Source of the DNA: Opitutaceae bacterium
GTDB lineage: Bacteria; Verrucomicrobiota; Verrucomicrobiia; Opitutales; Opitutaceae
Reading direction: 5' to 3'
Assembly: GCA_030648295.1 (NCBI GenBank)
Contig: JAUSID010000140.1
Location: 1-64,000, forward strand
Length of the DNA stretch: 64,000 bases
Under the pieces are notes generated by a model that was not told the origin of the DNA, made no database searches, and saw only the letters and a program-made list of their open reading frames with translations. Of the stretch, positions 47,818 to 57,340 are shown piece after piece (the first letter of the stretch is position 1; each line of letters starts with the position of its first letter). Made by a program: the position numbers and the translations under genes.

Positions 47818-49607
47818 CTTGTCAGATGCAGCACCCAATCTTCCGTGTCGGGTGCGTTGAAACTCACGCGCCGTCCGCCATTGGTGGCGGACGAGCCGTG
47901 GTAGCTACCGAGCCGCGGATTGAGCCATTCCACTCGAAACGTCCCGGGCGCCGCCGACAGATCCAGTTCCACCTTTCCTCCGGCGGGAGCGTAGACGACA
48001 TATTCCTGGCCCGGATTGGCCAGGCAGACGTTGCCGGTATTCACGAGGGACTGCGCGGGCGCCATCTCCGCAAAACGGGTTTTCTTCGTGATGAACTCGT
48101 AGCGGTGCTTGAGTTGCGCGGCCAGGCCTTTGTCTTCGAGGAAGAACGCCGAGCGGCCGGGAGTTCCAGCGAGTTTGAGCGCCCAGATCGTGCCCTCGAA
48201 GCCAGCGGCGTGGGCCGCCCCTCCCCCCATGAACACCCGCCAGGCTTGGCGACGGGCCAAGTCAGTGGCGGCCCATCCTCCGTAGTTGGAACCATCGTAG
48301 TATTCGTAGCTGCTTTCGGTGTTGATCACGGGCTTGCTGCTGGTGCGATCCAAACGCACCACCCGGTCCACGCCTTCGCCGCTTCCGATGTAGAATGGCC
48401 GGGCGGGATCGGGCGCGGGGGCGCGTTGCAGCCCCGGACCATGCCAGATATTCTGCTTTCGATCGATCAACCGGGCATCGCCATAAAACTGCTGGGTCAA
48501 CACATCGATGTTGGGGCTGGCCCCGAATCGCGGCGCCATCAGCTTACCCCGGTCCATCAGGGGCTGTTCCCAAGGGTGGACGGTGGTGGGATGCTGGTGC
48601 GGGTCGGTGGCGTGCAGCAAACCTCCGACGTGTTCGGCCCAGGCGTTGTCCTCGGGCGTGGGGTCGCCATATTTGTTGTTCGGATAGACCTCATACTCAT
48701 TGCAGACGGTCCAGAGAAAAACGTGGGTGTAGGCGGCCAGGCGGGAGACGATGTAACGCACATAACGGTCCTCGCGGGCGGGGGTCCAGAGGTTGGGGTC
48801 GACGAAGGGCGACTCCCTGTAGCGGTAGAGAACGATGACCTCGGCGCGCATATTGTTCGCTTTCAAGTCCGCCAGCAGGCCATCGAGCGCCTGAAAGTGG
48901 GCGAGGTTGAACCGGTCAAAGTCATTGCCATTGGCGAAGGGCGATGTGGCGGGCTTGCCGCAAGCATGGAGCCGCACGAAGTTGAAGCCTTGGGCAGAGC
49001 GCGTCGCCAGATACCGGGCACGCTCCTCCAGCGACACGCCGTTGACGAGATAGTAGCAGGTGTCGCCGTTGCCCCAGAACGGCGAGCCGTCGTCGTAGGA
49101 AAACCAATACTTTCGCACGGGATCGACGCGGATGAACCCCTTGCTCGCCGACGGCACGCAGGTGAACGCCCCAGCCTGGTTGTTCAGGGCTGAATTCGAG
49201 GTGTCGCTGCAACTGCTGACATAGCTCCAGTCGCCGACTTCATCCGGCGCGAATCGCGCGCGCCACGTGTTGCCTCCGTCGTAGAAACCTTGGGCCGTAT
49301 GGCTGCGCCCTGATGGCGACGTGAAGGTGACCGCCACCGTCACGTCGGCGAACGGATTGGCATAGAGCGGGGTCGCGGTGCTTTTCAGCTCCGCCTCAAA
49401 CACGTCGTAGCGCGAAATCTTTGCCGGCGGCTCCGCCGCCATGCTCGGAATCCAAAACCCAAAACTCACCAGGCTGAAGACAATGAGGCTGACAGAGGAA
49501 TGGGGACAGGGGAATGAAAGCGGGGGCTTGATATTCCTTTGTCCCCATTCCCTTGTCCACCTGCCTTGGCTCGATGACGATGAGTGAAGATCCACGGGTG
49601 AATTCAT
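47814..49607 (-). CDS. Secreted DUF5060/DUF4038-type glycoside hydrolase
   Basis: A 597-residue protein with a hydrophobic N-terminal segment (about 39-58). DUF5060 lies at about 65-155 (beta-sandwich) and a (beta/alpha)8 domain at 160-590. Candidate catalytic residues are the acid/base E304 in VCNE304YE and the nucleophile E431 in NTE431SSYEY. It is the shorter relative of the glycosidase half of the M14 fusion gene at 52932. It may attack a pectic or sulfated backbone. Confidence 0.88.
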   Translation of the reverse strand: MNSPVDLHSSSSSQGRWTREWGQRNIKPPLSFPCPHSSVSLIVFSLVSFGFWIPSMAAEPPAKISRYDVFEAELKSTATPLYANPFADVTVAVTFTSPSGRSHTAQGFYDGGNTWRARFAPDEVGDWSYVSSCSDTSNSALNNQAGAFTCVPSASKGFIRVDPVRKYWFSYDDGSPFWGNGDTCYYLVNGVSLEERARYLATRSAQGFNFVRLHACGKPATSPFANGNDFDRFNLAHFQALDGLLADLKANNMRAEVIVLYRYRESPFVDPNLWTPAREDRYVRYIVSRLAAYTHVFLWTVCNEYEVYPNNKYGDPTPEDNAWAEHVGGLLHATDPHQHPTTVHPWEQPLMDRGKLMAPRFGASPNIDVLTQQFYGDARLIDRKQNIWHGPGLQRAPAPDPARPFYIGSGEGVDRVVRLDRTSSKPVINTESSYEYYDGSNYGGWAATDLARRQAWRVFMGGGAAHAAGFEGTIWALKLAGTPGRSAFFLEDKGLAAQLKHRYEFITKKTRFAEMAPAQSLVNTGNVCLANPGQEYVVYAPAGGKVELDLSAAPGTFRVEWLNPRLGSYHGSSATNGGRRVSFNAPDTEDWVLHLTR

Positions 49608-49632
49608 GATGCTCGTGTCCAAGCTGTGCAGA

Positions 49633-50895
49633 TCATCGCGAAGGCGGCACCGGAGGCAGGCCCGGCGACGGCGTGCCGCCCAACGCATTTTGCACCGCCT
49701 GGCGGAAAGCCGTCCGCAGCCGGTCGCCTTTCCTCTGGTCCTCCGGAAATTGGATAAACAGCATGCCAACGGTGCCGCTCTGGTGGTCGCCCCAGCCGGT
49801 CACGCCGCTCGAGCCGCCATGGATGAACAACCCGTCTTTCACCGTGAAACCGATCGCCGTGGATACCTCGGTGTTGTTGGTCGAGCCGCTGACAAAGCCG
49901 GGACGATGCGCCCGGTGCATTTCCGTCACGGAGGCGCGCGAGAGCACGGTGCCATTGTTGTCCAAAAACATTTGCTCGAACTTCGCCATGTCGCGGGTCG
50001 TGGAAAACACGCCGCCGTCCCCGGCGTCGTTTTGAATCTTCAGGTCGGGGTTGAAACGATAGATGAGCCGGCGGGCGCCGCGCTGCTCCTGATACACGGC
50101 CGCCATTCTGCCTGCGACCGAGGCCGGCGGCGCATAAGTGGAATCGCTCATGCCCAGCGGATCGAAGATGCGCTCTTTCACAAACGCCGGATAAGTTTTC
50201 CCCGAAACGGCCTGAATCAGCCGTCCCAAGACAAAGTAACCCGCACTCGAGTATTCCTGCCGCGTGCCTGGCTCGAACAGCAATTGGGCTTGGGCGATCC
50301 CTTCAATAATGTCGGTGAGCCGCTGCGTCAGCCAGACATCGGCGAGCGCGCCGCCGATCCGGTCGCCGCCTTTTCGGGTCGGTGGATTGTTCGGCAGCCC
50401 GGACGTGTAGAGCAGGAGTTGCCGGATCGTGAAAGGGTGATGGCGCCCTTTGAAATTCTCGCGACCGGCGAATTCCGGGAGATATTTTCCCACGGGATCG
50501 TCCATGCCCAGCTTGCCGTCCTGGATCAGCAGCATGGTCGCTGTCGCCGTGATGGCCTTGGTCATCGACGCGATCCAGCAGATCGTGTCGGTCTGAAACG
50601 GGAGATTGCGCTCGAGATCATGCTGCCCGTAGGCCGCCTCGCGGAGCACTTTCCCGTGGTGGGCGACGAGCGCCACCGCGCCGGGCACATCTCCATCGGC
50701 GACCGCCTGCTCGACGATTCGAAACGCCGCTGCCAGATCTGCGGCGCCGGGCTCGGCCGAGCGGACAGGCGCGGACAGAGCGATCAGGCAGCCGATGGCC
50801 GCGAGCAGGAACGTCCACGCGCGAAATCGATGCGGTGGCACGCTGGCCCGATCATTTCGTGCGGTGGCCTGTTGGGGAGGCGAATTGAAGTTCAT
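49633..50895 (-). CDS. Beta-lactamase class C-like serine hydrolase
   Basis: A 420-residue protein with an N-terminal membrane or signal segment (about 27-47) and the S110-M-T-K113 active-site motif. The Tyr motif reads Y-S-S-A in EYSSAGYFVLG rather than Y-x-N, and HGGSSGVTGWG stands where the third motif would be. Members of this family act as esterases, transacylases or penicillin-binding proteins. In this locus an esterase role on polysaccharide is plausible, but no evidence fixes the substrate. Confidence 0.88.
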   Translation of the reverse strand: MNFNSPPQQATARNDRASVPPHRFRAWTFLLAAIGCLIALSAPVRSAEPGAADLAAAFRIVEQAVADGDVPGAVALVAHHGKVLREAAYGQHDLERNLPFQTDTICWIASMTKAITATATMLLIQDGKLGMDDPVGKYLPEFAGRENFKGRHHPFTIRQLLLYTSGLPNNPPTRKGGDRIGGALADVWLTQRLTDIIEGIAQAQLLFEPGTRQEYSSAGYFVLGRLIQAVSGKTYPAFVKERIFDPLGMSDSTYAPPASVAGRMAAVYQEQRGARRLIYRFNPDLKIQNDAGDGGVFSTTRDMAKFEQMFLDNNGTVLSRASVTEMHRAHRPGFVSGSTNNTEVSTAIGFTVKDGLFIHGGSSGVTGWGDHQSGTVGMLFIQFPEDQRKGDRLRTAFRQAVQNALGGTPSPGLPPVPPSR

Positions 50896-51042
50896 TGATT
50901 GATTGATTCAAGTTTGGTCCGGCCCGCTCGAGTCCTTGAAGGCCCGAATTCTTTTCGCGCAAGTCACGTTTTCGAAAGTCCCGTTGTCCTGTAGTCCGTG
51001 GTCCCGTGGTCCCGTGGTCTGAGGCGAAGCCTCGCGAGAAAT

Positions 51043-52590
51043 CTACTTCTTCTTGGCCGGGGTGTTGGGCACCTCCCCGTCCAGCGCCCGGATTGGCCAG
51101 AGCTTCGAGGGCACGTGCTGCGCTTGCTGAATCGCCGCCAGTTGCGCGACAATCTCTGGATGTTCCGCCGCGACGTTGCGCGACTCGGCGGGATCGTTCT
51201 TCAAATTATAAAGTTCGATCGCGCCGGGCGTCTTGTTCTTCACGGCCGGGCGCGGATTCAGGTTGGTCCGAAGCGCCTTCCAATCGCCGACGCGCACGCT
51301 TTGCTGGCCGTCGTTGCCCGGCGACTCGCGATACAGAAACGGCCGCGGCGCCTGGGGGCGGCCGAGCAGCGTAGGCGCAAAGCTGATCCCGTCGAGGCCG
51401 GCGGGCGTGGCGTCCTGCGCGCCGATCAACTCCAACAATGTCGGCAGCCAGTCCTCGAAGCCGGTCACGCGATCGCACGTGGCGCCGGGCGCGATCCTGC
51501 CCGGCCAGCGCACGAGGCACGGCGCGTGGAAGCCGGCTTCATAGTAGTCGCCCTTGTGGCCGCGCAGGCCGCCGGCGCTGTTGAAAAAACCCGAGTCCGT
51601 GCCGCCGTACCGATCCCCCACTGGCCCGTTGTCGCTCGTGAAGACGACGATTGTGCTGTCGCGCAGCCCGAAGCCGTCGACCAGCGCGAGCAGGCGGCCG
51701 ATCTCGCGGTCGAGGCGCGTGATCATGGCGGCATACGCGGCGCGCGGCGTACGGTGCGGCAGGTAGCCTTTGCCGCCGAGGTACGGTTCTTCGGGAAACG
51801 CGTCCTGGTATTCCGCCAGCGAATCCGCGGGCACCTGCAGCGCCAGGTGCGGCACCGTGGTCGGGTAATAGAGAAAGAACGGCCGATCCTTGTTTGCACG
51901 CAGAAACCGCCGCGCCTCCTCGTTGATCACATCGGGCGCATATTCGTTGCCGGAAAACTGCGCGTAGCTCGCGGGATCGCGCGGATCCGCGCTGTCGGGG
52001 AGTTTTTGGTGCGCGCGAAACTCGCGATTGGCTAACGGCACGCGTTCGCGGTTGTTCCACAGGTAGGTTGGATAGTGGTTGTGCGCGACGGCCTGGTCGT
52101 TGTAGCCGAAGAACCGATCGAAACCCTGCGCGTTCGGTTCACCCGTGCCGCCGACGGCACCGAGGCCCCATTTGCCGAAACCACCGTTGGTGTAGCCGAG
52201 CTGTTTCAATAGGAGCGGTAGCTGCAACGTGCCCGCCGGCACCGGCTCCTGCCCTTCAGCCCCCGAGCCCGGCTGGCCGACCCCGCCCCGGTTCTCGCGA
52301 ATATAGGCGTGACCCGGATGCAGGCCACTCATCAGCACGCAACGCGAGGGCGCGCAGACATTGTGCCCCGAGTAATGCTGGGTGAGCCGCATGCCCTCCC
52401 GTGCGAGCCGATCGAGGTTCGGCGTGCGAATCTGTTTCTGCCCGTAAGCGCCGATTTCGGCGCGGCCGAGATCGTCGGCCAGGAGGAAAATGATGTTGGG
52501 GCGGCCAGGCGTGTCGGCGGCGGAACCAGCCGCCGCGAGTGCAAGCGCCGTGACGACGTAACGAAGCCCAGGATAGGAAATCGCATTCAT
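51043..52590 (-). CDS. Secreted sulfatase
   Basis: A 515-residue S1-family sulfatase with a signal peptide (about 1-25). The formylglycine site is C79-A-P-S-R and the metal segment IIFLLADDLGRAEIGAYG. FGKWGLG and TSDNGPV segments complete the active site. It is the second sulfatase of the polysaccharide locus and likely differs in position specificity from its neighbours, since the loops around the site are not conserved. Confidence 0.92.
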   Translation of the reverse strand: MNAISYPGLRYVVTALALAAAGSAADTPGRPNIIFLLADDLGRAEIGAYGQKQIRTPNLDRLAREGMRLTQHYSGHNVCAPSRCVLMSGLHPGHAYIRENRGGVGQPGSGAEGQEPVPAGTLQLPLLLKQLGYTNGGFGKWGLGAVGGTGEPNAQGFDRFFGYNDQAVAHNHYPTYLWNNRERVPLANREFRAHQKLPDSADPRDPASYAQFSGNEYAPDVINEEARRFLRANKDRPFFLYYPTTVPHLALQVPADSLAEYQDAFPEEPYLGGKGYLPHRTPRAAYAAMITRLDREIGRLLALVDGFGLRDSTIVVFTSDNGPVGDRYGGTDSGFFNSAGGLRGHKGDYYEAGFHAPCLVRWPGRIAPGATCDRVTGFEDWLPTLLELIGAQDATPAGLDGISFAPTLLGRPQAPRPFLYRESPGNDGQQSVRVGDWKALRTNLNPRPAVKNKTPGAIELYNLKNDPAESRNVAAEHPEIVAQLAAIQQAQHVPSKLWPIRALDGEVPNTPAKKK

Positions 52591-52618
52591 GGCTGGAGCG
52601 TGCTTGTCGGGGAGGGGG

Positions 52619-52837
52619 TCATTTCATGATGGTTGCATAGGAACGATAGGGCAGCGGCTTGGGGTTCAGCATCTCGGCCAGCGCCCGCAGCATCGCATTG
52701 GCATTTTTCGCCGCGGCCAGCTGGGCGGAGCTCTGCGCGCGCGCGAACGGCCGCGTTAAAATCAGGCCCAGCGCCGCGACTCCGCGGGCCGTGTGCGATA
52801 GGAATTTTCTGCGCAGGATCGCTGCTTTCATGTCCAT
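52619..52837 (-). CDS. Short Tat-leader protein, possibly a fragment
   Basis: A 72-residue protein with a twin-arginine-like segment (LRRKFLSHTARGVAALGL) and then only about 45 residues. It may be the 5' remnant of a Tat-exported enzyme or a small secreted protein. It sits 28 bases before the sulfatase start at 52590, so it could be co-transcribed. No family recognised. Confidence 0.4.
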   Translation of the reverse strand: MDMKAAILRRKFLSHTARGVAALGLILTRPFARAQSSAQLAAAKNANAMLRALAEMLNPKPLPYRSYATIMK

Positions 52838-52931
52838 GTCGATTACCGGTTTTGGGTTTCAGCCGCGAGCGGGTTTTCCGTCGTATTTCCACCGTGCCTC
52901 GCTCTCACCCATGGGTGGTCTGATTCGGAGT

Positions 52932-55865
52932 TCATGGCCGACGCGCCTTGAGGTGCAGCACGGCCTCCGGCCAGGGAGCGGAGAGGGAGAGTTGCTGGCC
53001 GCCCGGCACGGGCGCGGCATTGCGATACTCGCCTGATATCGGGTTCAGCCAGGTGACGGCAAAGTCGCCGGGCGCCGCAGTCAAATCCACGCTGACGGTC
53101 CCGCCGTGCGGAAGATAGATCGCGTAGACTTCCCCCGGCTCCGCCAGCGCCACCGCCTCGCCGGCAACGCCCGCGAAAGGCTGCATCCGCCAAAACGACA
53201 ACGCCGTGAAGAAGTCGTGCAGCAGGCCCAGTTGGGCGCCCGCCCCCTCGTCTTTCAGCGAAAACGTGTAGCGGTCCTCTCCCTTGGGATTGCCCCAAAA
53301 CTTCCGATTCCAGGAATCGCTCATGCCCAGGGTTCCGGCAAAGCCGGTAGCGAAATAGCCGCCGGCGCTGGCGATCCGCCAGGATGAACGCCGCACTTTG
53401 TCCGTGTGATGCACCTGCCGCCGGTAGCTCGGATAGTCGCGCAGATATTCGTAGCCATTCTCCGAATTGAGCACCGGCTTACGGTAGCAGCGGTCGGCGA
53501 GGAGGCTGGCCACGAGGGTTGGGGAATTTCCAGTGAAGCACTGGAGCTTCTCGTCCCACGCAACGGTCTCGCCCTCCTGCCCGGTCTGCTGCGAAATCAC
53601 ATCCATCGCGTCGCCGGGTCCGAAGAACTCGCCGATCCGCCAGGGAGCCTCAAAATCGGCCCCCGGTTTGCTGCCGCGCGCCGAGGCGGAGATGAGGGGA
53701 TGCACCGTCACCAGATGCCCGTAGGGATCGAACTTTTTGATGAACCGCGCCGCGTCCTTGGCCCAATCAGGGTCGCCTGGCCGGTCCAGGCGATACTGGC
53801 CGTCCGGGTGCGTCTCATACTCGTTCGCCAGCGTCCACAGGAAGACATTGTCGAGCGCGCCGTAGCGCGCCACCAGGTGACGCAGCCAGCGTTGCTCGCG
53901 TTCCTGCGTCCAAAGCCGGGGGTCGTTCATCGGCGCTTGGTAGAAATTTAAGGCGATCAGTTCGGCGTTCATGCCGAGCTTCCGCATTTCCTCCAACACG
54001 CCATCCAGGTGGCGGAAGTAGGCGGGATTGAAACGATCGAGGTCGGGCTCCTGCGGCGTCCCGCCGAAGGGCCAGAAGGCCGGGTCGGTTTGCGCGCGCC
54101 GCTGGCTCCAGGCCGCCTGCATGCGCACGAAGTTGAAACGCTGCGCGCGCCGGGTTTTCAGGTAGTGGGTCCGCAGCTCATCGGTGATGGAGCCGTCGCA
54201 CGCTAGGCCGTAGCAGGTGTCGCCCATGGGAAAGAACGGAGAGCCGTCCGCGTAGGCGAACGCATAGGGGTTCTGCGGATGGATGCCGATAAACCCGCGC
54301 CCGAGGGGCGCCGTGCAGCGCAATGCGCCGCGTTGAAAGAGCTCAACGCCCTCGCCGCGCAGCAAATAACGCCACTCGCCTTGCTCATCGGGCGCGAAGC
54401 GCAGGCGCCACATCTCGTCGCCGTTGAAAAAACCCTCGGCCTTGACGGTCTTGCCGGAAGGGGACGTGAACTCGCCCACCAGCGCGGCGTCGCGAAACGG
54501 ATTGGCGACATGGGAGCGTCCGCGCAGGACGAACTCGTGCATCTCCCAGCGCGGAACCTCGGGCACCGTGGCGACCGGGGGCGGCAGCTTCACGTCGTGG
54601 CGTAGATCGTCGAGAGTCGCGAAAAATGCGCCCGCGAACCCGGCGCCGGCGCGACGCGCGTCGTCGGTGGTGCGATTCCACCAGGGCATTTCCCAGCCCC
54701 AGACGCTCGTGCCGTACCGCTTCATCGCATATTGATGCACGTTCGCCTCGTTCAATGGGCGGCGACCGTGCCAGTTGAATTTTTCCGGTGGCACATCGTC
54801 CCGCCACCGATGGCCGGTGGCGCGCGGTGAAGGGAAACGTTGGGTGAACAGGTGCCAGGCCCTGGCCGTCACGGTGGGCCCGCCCTTCTCCCCGTCGGTG
54901 TAGAACACCACATCTTGATCGCGCGGGGCGATCCAGTTGTGCCAGGCCACGGCGAAATCCGGGCGCAGCCGATCCATCGCTGCAAAAGTCAGGCGACCCG
55001 TGGCGGTGCCATGCGGATCCGGAAAATCGTAGCCGCCGCGATACTCGTGGCCCTGCGCGACGCCATCGACGTTCGTCATCGGGTGCAGCGAGATGACGTA
55101 GCGCCGGCGAAATTCCGCCGCCGCATCGGCGAGGAGAAACTCGATGAGCCCCTCCATCGCAAACGACGAAAACGTCTCGTAGGCGTGCTCGCGCGCGTGC
55201 CAGAAGATTTTTTGTTTTTTCTCCAGCGCGATGGCCGGATCGGTGATCGTGAGTTCCCAGTGATCCCGGCCACCATCGCTCTTGCCGAGCGGGTGTTTGT
55301 CGAGGTGAGGATGGCTCGGCAGGGCGTTCACCCACCGCAACAAGTCAGCGTAGGAATACGACGGCCCCAGGCCAATCCTCGTCTCACCTGGTGCCGCCAC
55401 GAAACTCACGGTCGAGATCCAGCCTGCCGTCGTGCCGTTCACCTGTTGCCACGGTTTCCCCGGGGGCTGGATGAAAACGAAATCGCGCGTCGCCATTCCA
55501 CCGAAGGCCGTGGAGTCGAAGTCGGTCCGCTTGCCATCGCCGGACAAATCCAGATGCACCGTGACGGTGGCGGCCTGCTGGCTCTCGTTGCGGCAGATAA
55601 GATCGATCCGGGAAACCGCGTGTTTCAGCGGGCTGCGTCCTTCTTCGACGGAGGCCCGGATCCGGAACTCGGCCGCGCCGTCCGCCACGATGCGTGCGGG
55701 GTCGCGCGGCGTGCCGCCGTCCGCCGGCACCGACCACGAGATCGTCTGGGCCTGAAGGCAGGCGAGTCCCGACAGCAGGCTCACGACCGGGATGGCTGCG
55801 GTCGTCGCGAGGATGCTCCGGATGAATCTCGAAGCGGGCCAGAAGGACGGAATGTGGCGGTTCAT
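52932..55865 (-). CDS. M14 carboxypeptidase-like domain fused to DUF5060/DUF4038 glycosidase
   Basis: A 977-residue exported protein with two enzymes. Residues about 45-215 form a beta-rich N-domain, and 220-430 an M14 zinc-carboxypeptidase-like domain with H227-x2-E230 (AREHAYETF), a third ligand H309 (VAWHNW) and a catalytic-base candidate E392 (WGWEMPWW). From about 440 a DUF5060 domain starts, followed from about 522 by a (beta/alpha)8 glycosidase with acid/base E682 (LANEYE) and nucleophile E802 (NSENGYEY). Both halves keep their key residues. The pairing suggests action on a peptide- or amide-linked glycan, which is inference. Confidence 0.85.
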   Translation of the reverse strand: MNRHIPSFWPASRFIRSILATTAAIPVVSLLSGLACLQAQTISWSVPADGGTPRDPARIVADGAAEFRIRASVEEGRSPLKHAVSRIDLICRNESQQAATVTVHLDLSGDGKRTDFDSTAFGGMATRDFVFIQPPGKPWQQVNGTTAGWISTVSFVAAPGETRIGLGPSYSYADLLRWVNALPSHPHLDKHPLGKSDGGRDHWELTITDPAIALEKKQKIFWHAREHAYETFSSFAMEGLIEFLLADAAAEFRRRYVISLHPMTNVDGVAQGHEYRGGYDFPDPHGTATGRLTFAAMDRLRPDFAVAWHNWIAPRDQDVVFYTDGEKGGPTVTARAWHLFTQRFPSPRATGHRWRDDVPPEKFNWHGRRPLNEANVHQYAMKRYGTSVWGWEMPWWNRTTDDARRAGAGFAGAFFATLDDLRHDVKLPPPVATVPEVPRWEMHEFVLRGRSHVANPFRDAALVGEFTSPSGKTVKAEGFFNGDEMWRLRFAPDEQGEWRYLLRGEGVELFQRGALRCTAPLGRGFIGIHPQNPYAFAYADGSPFFPMGDTCYGLACDGSITDELRTHYLKTRRAQRFNFVRMQAAWSQRRAQTDPAFWPFGGTPQEPDLDRFNPAYFRHLDGVLEEMRKLGMNAELIALNFYQAPMNDPRLWTQEREQRWLRHLVARYGALDNVFLWTLANEYETHPDGQYRLDRPGDPDWAKDAARFIKKFDPYGHLVTVHPLISASARGSKPGADFEAPWRIGEFFGPGDAMDVISQQTGQEGETVAWDEKLQCFTGNSPTLVASLLADRCYRKPVLNSENGYEYLRDYPSYRRQVHHTDKVRRSSWRIASAGGYFATGFAGTLGMSDSWNRKFWGNPKGEDRYTFSLKDEGAGAQLGLLHDFFTALSFWRMQPFAGVAGEAVALAEPGEVYAIYLPHGGTVSVDLTAAPGDFAVTWLNPISGEYRNAAPVPGGQQLSLSAPWPEAVLHLKARRP

Positions 55866-55921
55866 TGCTTAATTTGGCGCGGCGCGGCATCGGGAGCGGT
55901 CAAGAGCATTACGAGGTAAAA

Positions 55922-57340
55922 TTAGTCGAGGATTGGCCAATGCTTGTTCTCGGTTCTGGCTGCCGCGAGGACGTCCTCCAGTTGCTTTACGATGGCGGGA
56001 TGTTGCGCCGCCAGGTTGCGGGTCTCTCCGATGTCTTGCTCGAGATTATATAGCTCTAGCGGCGCCTTCGTCCCATGCCGCACCGCTTTCCAGTTTTCCC
56101 TGCGCACGGCCTGTTTGAAACCGTTCTCATGAAACTCCCAATATAGATATTCGTGCCGTTCCTGCTCCTTCGGCCGGCCAAGCAGGGTGGGCACGAGGCT
56201 GATGCTGTCCGTGTTCGGCGCCGACCTCCCGCCTGCCAGCTCGGCCGCCGTGGCCATCAAGTCGCCGGAATAGCCCACATGGGCGCTGACGCCGGGCGCG
56301 ATCCGGCCGGGACACCACGCGAGAAACGGCACGCGAATGCCGCCTTCATAGAGATCGCGCTTGTGGCCTCGCAACGGTCCGCCGGACCGGAAAAATTCGG
56401 TCCGCTGGCCCCCTTCGACCTGCAATCCGTTGTCGGACGTGAAAAACACCAGCGTCCGGTCAGAGATTTTCAGCCTGGCCAGAAGCTCGAGCAACTGCCC
56501 CACATACGCGTCGATTTCGGCGATCTGCGCCGCGAACGCCTTGTCGGCATCGGGCCAGTCCTTTTCGGCGAACGCCCCGAAGTTGCGGCATTCCTGCCCG
56601 GCCCCGGTGGCGCCAGTCAGCTCGTTGTTCGCGTGCGGCTGAATGGGCGAATAGTAGAGGAAAAACGGCCGCTCCTTGCTGGCCTCGATCCATTTCAGCG
56701 CCTCGGCGTGCAGGAGGTCGGGAGCGTAATCGACCCTTTCGACGGGGAGGCCCGCGCCAAACCGCTCGTAGTCTTTGCCTTCTTTTTTCACCTTGTTGCG
56801 CAGTTGGATGCGGCCTTCGTTCCGGATCAGAAATTCCGGCCAGGCGTTGTGGGCATGGTGCTGATTGAGGTAGCCGAAAAAGAAATCGAATCCGTGCCGC
56901 GTCGGCATCGAATCCGTTCCTTCGACGCCAAGCCCCCATTTGCCGACCAGCCCCGTCGCGTAACCGGCCCGCTTCAAAACATCGGCGACGGTCACGTCCT
57001 CCGGCTGCAAATTCTGCGGGGTGTCGTCGGTCAGCCACGTCCGCGTGTTGCCGCGCACGCGCGTATGGCCGTGATGTTGCCCCGTCATCAACACGCTTCG
57101 CGAAGGCGCGCAAACCGTGGCCCCCGCGTAAAACTGGGTGAAGCGAAGCCCTTCCGCCGCCATTCGATCCAAATGCGGCGTGGGCACCCATCTCTGACCG
57201 TAGCAGCCGAGATCGCCGTATCCCATATCGTCCGCCATGATCCAGATGATGTTGGGGCGGCGAGACGTGTCGGCCGCGGAACAGGCCACCGCGAGCGCGA
57301 GGGCAACGACGATAGGTCGAAATATAAAATGAGGAATCAT
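55922..57340 (-). CDS. Secreted sulfatase
   Basis: A 472-residue S1-family sulfatase from the ATG at 57340, which overlaps the stop of the acetyltransferase gene (ATGA). A signal peptide (about 1-22) precedes [18 protein letters not shown] and the formylglycine site C77-A-P-S-R. VGKWGLG and TSDNGLQ are present. The coupling to a membrane acetyltransferase suggests that desulfation and acetyl transfer act on the same glycan, as with HGSNAT and lysosomal sulfatases in heparan breakdown. Confidence 0.93.
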   Translation of the reverse strand: MIPHFIFRPIVVALALAVACSAADTSRRPNIIWIMADDMGYGDLGCYGQRWVPTPHLDRMAAEGLRFTQFYAGATVCAPSRSVLMTGQHHGHTRVRGNTRTWLTDDTPQNLQPEDVTVADVLKRAGYATGLVGKWGLGVEGTDSMPTRHGFDFFFGYLNQHHAHNAWPEFLIRNEGRIQLRNKVKKEGKDYERFGAGLPVERVDYAPDLLHAEALKWIEASKERPFFLYYSPIQPHANNELTGATGAGQECRNFGAFAEKDWPDADKAFAAQIAEIDAYVGQLLELLARLKISDRTLVFFTSDNGLQVEGGQRTEFFRSGGPLRGHKRDLYEGGIRVPFLAWCPGRIAPGVSAHVGYSGDLMATAAELAGGRSAPNTDSISLVPTLLGRPKEQERHEYLYWEFHENGFKQAVRRENWKAVRHGTKAPLELYNLEQDIGETRNLAAQHPAIVKQLEDVLAAARTENKHWPILD

